Part shown: in pieces, positions 10,101-12,175 of the stretch
How the letters are laid out: each line of letters begins with the position of its first letter
How positions within the stretch are numbered: the first letter of the stretch is position 1
Source of the DNA: Saccoglossus kowalevskii
Lineage: Eukaryota; Hemichordata; Enteropneusta; Harrimaniidae
Reading direction: 5' to 3'
NCBI RefSeq assembly: GCF_000003605.2
Contig: NW_003131853.1
Span: 172,469-184,643 of the forward strand
Length of the DNA stretch: 12,175 bases
Made by a program: the position numbers and the translations under genes
Notes under the pieces: generated by a model
Seen by the model: only the letters and a program-made list of their open reading frames with translations
What the model was told of the DNA's origin: nothing
The model's database searches: none

Positions 10101-11890
10101 GCTCCCTGGTTGCCAGCATGCTTATAATATAAAGGGGGAGTTAATTTTACAGTTAGTCATTTGATTTTATAACTGGGCTGTTTTTATCAGCACAAGTTGA
10201 ATACACATCCTTGTATGTTGCCCCCAATGGATGTCATCTTAAAAATGTATGGAGGCATAGATCAATGTTTAAAATCAACATGCTTAATACAAAACTTTAG
10301 CTGGTATAGTAAAATATATTCTCTAAAATTGCACATCCCTGCTAACCAAAAGTGAATCAACATCAATTAAACCAACCCACCCTTAACAGCATAGGATATT
10401 ACAAATAATACCACTTACGTTTTAGTCAAATGTGGTAATAAGAAAAACAGCCAAATATGTACAACAACCACCTGTATGATCAGAAATATAAACTTTCCAA
10501 CTACGTTCTTACGAAGATACAAGCCTCTGTCAATGATTATCAGTGCAAACTGTACCAACCACAACATAACTGTTGCTAATGGTAACTTGTTTTCTTCAAT
10601 AAAAACTGTAACATTGCCCTGCGCCATGCTTTTCTGTAAAAGAAGTAAACAGTATTATATGGAGTGATCATATATTCTCATTGTAGGTGTAAGCTTCAGC
10701 AAGCTGGTCTATCACGTCACAAAAACAATGTCAAAACTATCTTGTATTGATTGCACTATCTCAACATTTTATTGACTTGGAGTTAAATAAATGCCCATGT
10801 TTAGTGCCTAAATGTGTGGTAACGTTTTTGTGTCCCATGCTCTGAATCTTACCAGGGCAGTGTGTCACTGACATTGGTGTGCCAACACTATGTCGCACTT
10901 CATGGCTTCCTTTAGTCAACGTCTCTTCAAATTTATATTAGTGTTGTTATGAAAGGTGAACCTATTAAATGTTTGATCCAAAATTATCTAAGATATTGTG
11001 GTGATAATATTGAGACCCTAATTTGTTATTTTTTTCAAGGTTCCAAAGCAATTAGTTTCCATTGTCAAAAAATAATCACTTAGAAGGTGTGAATCTATGA
11101 GGCTATTACGAGAATACTGCAAAGTATACACGAAGACAGTACAACGAGAGTATCGGCTGACGTGCAGCAGAGGTCGATATGACCGCATCTTTTCTGAGGG
11201 CATACTTTGCAGTATCCTCGTAATAACCTTATTATTATACATCTTTTCTGCCCAGGAATACATCATGGGAATGCCGAAATCCAAAATGTTAAGAACAGAT
11301 TTAGCAAACTTTTTTGTGTGTGGTTCAGCCAAACGCTGGGGGTGTAATCATTCAATATTTGGAATTCGCATTTCCTAATATGATAGCATGAAAATATCCA
11401 GTGCAATACAACAAAATTATGGCACGCTGTAACGTTAGGGTGGCAGATGTTTAATAACAAATTATAATATAGCTTTATTTGAAGCTTGTTTGATTGTTGC
11501 AACCTCATTCAGTCATTTTAGAAAGCAATTAACAAGTCCACGGACCATGCTGCTTCTGGGAAGTTGGTCTTAATAGGCAATACAATCGACCACTTCAGAC
11601 AGGTGGTTGCTCTATACAGTGTCTCATACATGTAAATTTGGTTGGGAATGTTTGATAGTGGCCACTATAGACAAGTGGCCGCTCTATAGAGGTGGCCATT
11701 AACACAGGCAACAATGAATTGAATTTACTGAAATGAACTTACCCCAAATGCCCAGAATGCAAAGACTGTGATCAGAAAACAAATGAGATCACACAAAAAC
11801 ATGATAACATAAATATCAGCGACAGCACTGTATGTTGGATCAACCATTTGTTGATAGAATTCTATAAACGGTTTGAATAAATGACCCAAC
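3865..11890 (-). CDS. piezo: Piezo mechanosensitive cation channel, C-terminal 593 residues, 11 exons (5' part outside window)
   Basis: Piezo proteins are trimeric plasma-membrane channels opened by membrane tension that pass Ca2+, Na+ and K+. The minus-strand coding sequence joins 11890-11743, 10633-10419, 9561-9403, 8652-8505, 8137-7949, 7564-7466, 6144-5975, 5658-5524, 5212-5133, 4561-4378 and 4117-3865 (TAG stop). All eleven 3' and ten internal 5' splice sites are AG and GT, and the frame is kept through every junction. Fragment layout (residue 1 is the codon completed by E1): blade transmembrane segments 1-150, anchor 175-224 with the PF(X2)E(X6)W motif at 180-191, outer helix about 233-265, cap about 266-509, inner helix about 511-530, cytosolic C-terminal domain 531-593. 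Recognisable family motifs include DRGLYLRK, SGYPTRILGNF, WTDTTLALS, MSAQQ, WTISPPSR, EWW, IMFEELP and YRSPET. The C-terminus matches vertebrate Piezo1/2 in length, with no frameshift or stop. The first coding exons and promoter lie beyond 12175. Confidence 0.97.
4378..4561 (-). CDS. piezo: Piezo exon E10: end of cap, EWW and FNDRV
   Basis: This 184-base exon gives two bases completing codon 449, residues 450-509 and two bases of codon 510. The acceptor is tttgtttttag and the donor GTATGT. It contains a sequon (NFS), an acidic patch HDEDQ, FVEWWRLQE (family EWW), and IISFNDRVTTDALSFLTSYG. The last part matches the vertebrate VFNDKVSPPSLGFLAGYG stretch that leads into the inner pore helix. Pro-Pro of vertebrates is replaced by Thr-Asp here. 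Confidence 0.95.
4562..5132 (-). other. Piezo intron E9-E10
   Basis: A 571-base intron. Apart from the hammerhead-like motif at 4901-4948 I see no coding or repeat structure in it. Confidence 0.85.
4901..4948 (-). repeat. Decayed hammerhead-like repeat end
   Basis: The minus strand reads TTGATAAAGAGCCATTGCTC, then AAAACGTCTAGCTATT. This resembles the widespread retroelement motif CTGATGA - hairpin - GAAACGTC. The hairpin GAGC-cattGCTC (4939-4928) fills the stem II place. Next comes a second palindrome, TAGCTATT ttt AATAGTTA (4919-4901). Against the hammerhead core CUGAUGA...GAAA it has two changes in the first box and one in the second, so it would be inactive. Such motifs are known from Penelope-like elements and retrozymes; assignment to either is inference. 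Confidence 0.35.
5133..5212 (-). CDS. piezo: Piezo exon E9: cap segment NIPNMFPRYV
   Basis: This short 80-base exon completes codon 422, encodes residues 423-448 and gives one base of codon 449. It lies between acceptor gtcttatcttag and donor GTAATT. NIPNMFPRYVVVPASGEV matches the vertebrate VIPNLFPKYIRAP block, and PAELLLPG matches the following region that precedes the EWW strand. Confidence 0.94.
5213..5523 (-). other. Piezo intron E8-E9, nothing further seen
   Basis: A 311-base intron with GT-AG ends and no repeat or coding structure that I can support. Confidence 0.85.
5524..5658 (-). CDS. piezo: Piezo exon E8: variable cap segment
   Basis: This 135-base exon completes codon 377, encodes residues 378-421 and gives two bases of codon 422. 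The acceptor is actttgtacag. Two donors overlap: GTGTAAG after CCT and GTAAGT two bases later. Only the second, with the exon ending at 5524, keeps the frame into E9. The segment is weakly conserved but holds the right position, with a helix-like KIQTKLIRMELAAML and an N-glycosylation sequon NKT. Confidence 0.87.
5659..5974 (-). other. Piezo intron E7-E8, nothing further seen
   Basis: A 316-base AT-rich intron. The open frame that runs from E7 past its donor carries no Piezo similarity after FMSFT. Confidence 0.85.
5975..6144 (-). CDS. piezo: Piezo exon E7: cap domain, WTISPPSR segment
   Basis: This 170-base exon encodes residues 321-376 and two bases of codon 377. The acceptor is ttctttacttccag and the donor GTATTT is weaker than its neighbours. 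It encodes NIQAFLQQYEREDI, corresponding to the AMQF...Y..EDI block of vertebrate Piezo, then SGSSTTVWTISPPSR, one of the most conserved cap sequences. It ends with DIKFFMSFT, matching the beta strand written FTWNF or FSWSI in vertebrates. Confidence 0.95.
6659..6702. repeat. 11-bp perfect inverted repeat with nested direct repeat
   Basis: CTAGTAACTTT (6659-6669) and AAAGTTACTAG (6692-6702) are exact inverted copies. Overlapping them is a 20-base-period direct repeat, acagggctagtaactttc and acagggctggtgaaattt. It may be a fragment of a small DNA transposon. Confidence 0.55.
6957..7167. mobile_element. MITE-like TIR element with internal repeat copies
   Basis: The ends are inverted copies: TACTGTAAAATGACTAATTT at left and TACTGTAAAGGGGGTAATTA when the right end is reverse-complemented. 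Both continue into TTCACTGGGTTTtAA. The TTCACTGGGTTTtAA block also appears in direct orientation at about 7018 (TTCAGTGGGTTTTAA) and 7083. If the TIR starts at CTGTAAA the flanks are TA on both sides, fitting a Tc1/mariner-type target duplication. If it starts at ACTGT the flank is AGT on both sides. At 211 bases with no coding capacity it must be non-autonomous. Confidence 0.75.
7466..7564 (-). CDS. piezo: Piezo exon E6: cap domain, MSAQQ segment
   Basis: This 99-base exon encodes residues 288-320, phase 0 at both ends. It runs from acceptor ttctatttgcag to donor GTAAGT. It begins YLYQMSAQQED, matching the conserved cap motif that follows GYE in vertebrate Piezo (FTMSAQQ). The rest is charged and poorly conserved (HEFKEKYKENL), as expected for this variable cap loop. 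Exon skipping would keep the reading frame. Confidence 0.94.
7565..7948 (-). other. Piezo intron E5-E6
   Basis: A 384-base intron. The part 7840-7925, near the E5 donor, is G-run rich in the transcript (at least five GGG or longer runs), a common pattern of intronic splicing enhancers. A short AT dinucleotide run lies near 7672-7684. Confidence 0.7.
7949..8137 (-). CDS. piezo: Piezo exon E5: outer pore helix and start of the cap
   Basis: This 189-base exon encodes residues 225-287, phase 0 at both ends. It lies between acceptor gatgtttctgcag and donor GTAAGT. It opens with the basic linker DYPTPRGQKKG conserved in Piezo, then the outer helix, a run of Leu and Ile ending IIWFPLIYFSVI. It then enters the extracellular cap with SVSNPPSDCTI and IQIDGYE, equivalent to the vertebrate NQP...L.GYE segment. 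Confidence 0.96.
8138..8504 (-). other. Piezo intron E4-E5, nothing further seen
   Basis: A 367-base intron with GTAAGT donor and tttctgcag acceptor. No repeat or coding structure was recognised. Confidence 0.85.
8505..8652 (-). CDS. piezo: Piezo exon E4: anchor domain with PF(X2)E(X6)W motif
   Basis: This 148-base exon completes codon 175 and encodes residues 176-224. The acceptor is tttttgttag and the donor GTAAGT. It contains IPFLLELRIIMDW, an exact match to the Piezo signature PF(X2)E(X6)W (Pro180, Phe181, Glu184, Trp191). The Glu of this motif corresponds to mouse Piezo1 Glu2133, known to influence conductance and block. It continues TWTDTTLALSHWMKIEDIY and KCWRKGEK, matching the anchor helices that wedge between the outer helix and the cytosolic domain. 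Confidence 0.97.
9243..9273. repeat. 12-bp inverted repeat
   Basis: AATTATTAGCCA (9243-9254) and TGGCTAATTATT (9262-9273) are inverted copies with one mismatch around a 7-base loop. No function is assigned. Confidence 0.55.
9327..9376 (-). repeat. 50-base hairpin 26 bases past the E3 splice donor
   Basis: The outer arms TTTTAGTTGAC (9327-9337) and GTCAACTAAAA (9366-9376) pair perfectly. The inner arms AACTGAA (9344-9350) and TTCAGTT (9353-9359) pair perfectly around an AA loop. Six unpaired bases on each side separate the two stems. Placed just inside the intron, it could fold in the nascent transcript. Confidence 0.6.
9403..9561 (-). CDS. piezo: Piezo exon E3: last blade helix and linker to the anchor
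   Basis: This 159-base exon carries one base completing codon 122, residues 123-174 and two bases of codon 175. The acceptor is ctattaccag and the donor is GTGAGT. It encodes AQLWYFVKCCYFGLSAYQI and then RSGYPTRILGNFLTKKYNY, which is nearly invariant in animal Piezo proteins. The exon length is a multiple of three with phase 2 at both ends. A 50-base hairpin lies 26 bases into the following intron. Confidence 0.96.
9562..10418 (-). other. Piezo intron E2-E3
   Basis: An 857-base intron. Around 10000-10100 on the plus strand, GTGGTTTAGCTGGGTAGTGTG resembles a tRNA-derived SINE head (A-box TAGCTGGGTAG with one mismatch), but no good B-box follows. Nothing else was recognised. Confidence 0.7.
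10419..10633 (-). CDS. piezo: Piezo exon E2: two transmembrane helices of the last blade repeat
   Basis: This 215-base exon encodes residues 51-121 and the first two bases of codon 122. It follows the acceptor cttcttttacag and ends at a GTAAGT donor. It starts KSMAQGNVTVF, so the ATG at 10627 is an internal methionine rather than a start codon. Two hydrophobic helices flank the strongly conserved Piezo sequence DRGLYLRKNVVGK. The first is about LATVMLWLVQFALIII and the second ends HIWLFFLLP. An N-linked glycosylation sequon (NVT) is present near the start, but whether it faces outside is not established here. Confidence 0.96.
11100..11229. mobile_element. 130-bp element with 30-bp terminal inverted repeats (MITE-like)
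   Basis: The left end is AGGCTATTACGAGAATACTG followed by CAAAGTATAC (11100-11129). The right end reverse-complemented is AGGTTATTACGAGGATACTG followed by CAAAGTATGC (11200-11229). That is 27 of 30 identical. The 70-base core is GC-rich compared with the intron around it (CTGACGTGCAGCAGAGGTCG). It has no coding capacity, so it would be a non-autonomous DNA element or foldback element. A target-site duplication is not obvious. Confidence 0.7.
11588..11709. repeat. 17-bp tandem repeat, GTGGCCnCTATAGACAn
   Basis: Three contiguous 17-18 base units are at 11658-11674 (gtggccactatagacaa), 11675-11691 (gtggccgctctatagag) and 11692-11709 (gtggccattaacacaggc). Two looser units are at 11588-11619 (gaccacttcagacag, gtggttgctctatacag). 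The same style of repeat is widespread in invertebrate genomes. Its origin is not known to me. Confidence 0.65.
11743..11890 (-). CDS. piezo: Piezo exon E1: blade transmembrane segment
   Basis: This 148-base exon encodes fragment residues 1-50. It begins after the acceptor ttttctactag, completes a codon split with the unseen upstream exon (one base), and ends in phase 0 at a strong GTAAGT donor (GT at 11742-11741). It encodes a short amphipathic stretch (GHLFKPFIEFYQQM) followed by DPTYSAVADIY and a long hydrophobic helix ending FWAFG. The pattern YSAV.D.Y..MF.D....F..FWAFG is typical of the last blade units of Piezo just before the pore module. Confidence 0.93.
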
Positions 11891-12070
11891 CTAGTAGAAA
11901 AATATATCATAAAATAAAGCTGGTTACTGGAAACACAAGATAATGTTGTGATGTTGATGCAATTATTATTAATTGTAATTCCATGCACTGCCAATTAATT
12001 TATCAGCATTTTCTGATTAGTATATCGACACCATGTACTAATAACCAAGCAGTGCTTGAATTCAATGCAA

Positions 12071-12175
12071 GAAAAGAGAAAACACAAACTGTGTGTGAAT
12101 TAACAACATCCAATGTTTCCTCACATTTGTTGTTGAAAAGAGAAAACACAAACTGTGTGTGAATTAACAACATCC
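12071..12175. repeat. Perfect 41-bp direct repeat, period 64, cut by the window edge
   Basis: Positions 12071-12111 and 12135-12175 are identical over 41 bases (start GAAAAGAGAAAACACAAACT, end AATTAACAACATCC). The spacer of 23 bases begins AATGTTTCCTCACATTTG. The window ends exactly at the end of copy two, so a longer array is possible. Absolute identity points to a recent duplication. It lies in the intron upstream of Piezo E1. Confidence 0.85.

Larger units (their letters stand above)
10634..11742 (-). other. Piezo intron E1-E2 (1109 bases)
   Basis: It contains the inverted-repeat element at 11100-11229 and the 17-bp tandem repeat at 11588-11709. Open frames of about 90-100 codons here on both strands overlap the inverted repeat and show no recognisable protein. 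Confidence 0.85.

Noticed and set aside
10415-10627. ATG at 10627 as a separate small membrane protein gene
   Set aside because: The sequence is Piezo E2. The frame continues upstream as Lys-Ser to a good acceptor and joins E1 in phase.
11018-11378. Open frames of about 93-104 codons on both strands
   Set aside because: They overlap the 11100-11229 inverted repeat, show no known domain and lie inside a Piezo intron. They look like chance frames.

Overview
This window is invertebrate animal nuclear DNA. It is AT-rich, has long introns with canonical GT-AG borders, and is full of decayed transposons and small inverted repeats. No bacterial operons, CRISPR arrays or RNA genes are visible. The single recognisable gene and the repeat types (an L1/Tx1-like LINE remnant and several MITE-like elements) fit a marine invertebrate such as a lophotrochozoan or an invertebrate deuterostome. 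The sequence alone does not let me name the phylum with confidence.

The gene is the 3' part of a Piezo mechanosensitive cation channel on the minus strand. I assembled eleven coding exons between 11890 and 3865. They join in frame to give the last 593 residues (including the residue whose codon is completed by the first exon) and a TAG stop. In order they encode the last transmembrane segments of the peripheral blade, the anchor with the conserved PF(X2)E(X6)W motif, the pore-lining outer helix, the extracellular cap, the inner pore helix and the cytosolic C-terminal domain. Exon numbers below are local (E1 to E11), because the 5' part of the gene lies beyond position 12175. A probable poly(A) signal lies about 400 bases past the stop.

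Positions 1-3460, downstream of the gene, hold no recognised host gene. They contain a broken LINE (1143-1692), a degenerate repeat of about 130 bases (1898-2240) and otherwise unassigned AT-rich sequence. The introns carry most of the remaining structure: a 211-bp TIR element with extra internal copies of its repeat (6957-7167), a 130-bp near-perfect inverted repeat element (11100-11229), a 17-bp tandem repeat (11588-11709), a minisatellite-like 41-bp duplication cut by the window edge (12071-12175), a hairpin beside the E3 splice donor (9327-9376) and a decayed hammerhead-like motif (4901-4948).

I found no convincing new biological system. The most useful results are the exon-level Piezo model and the intronic repeat families.
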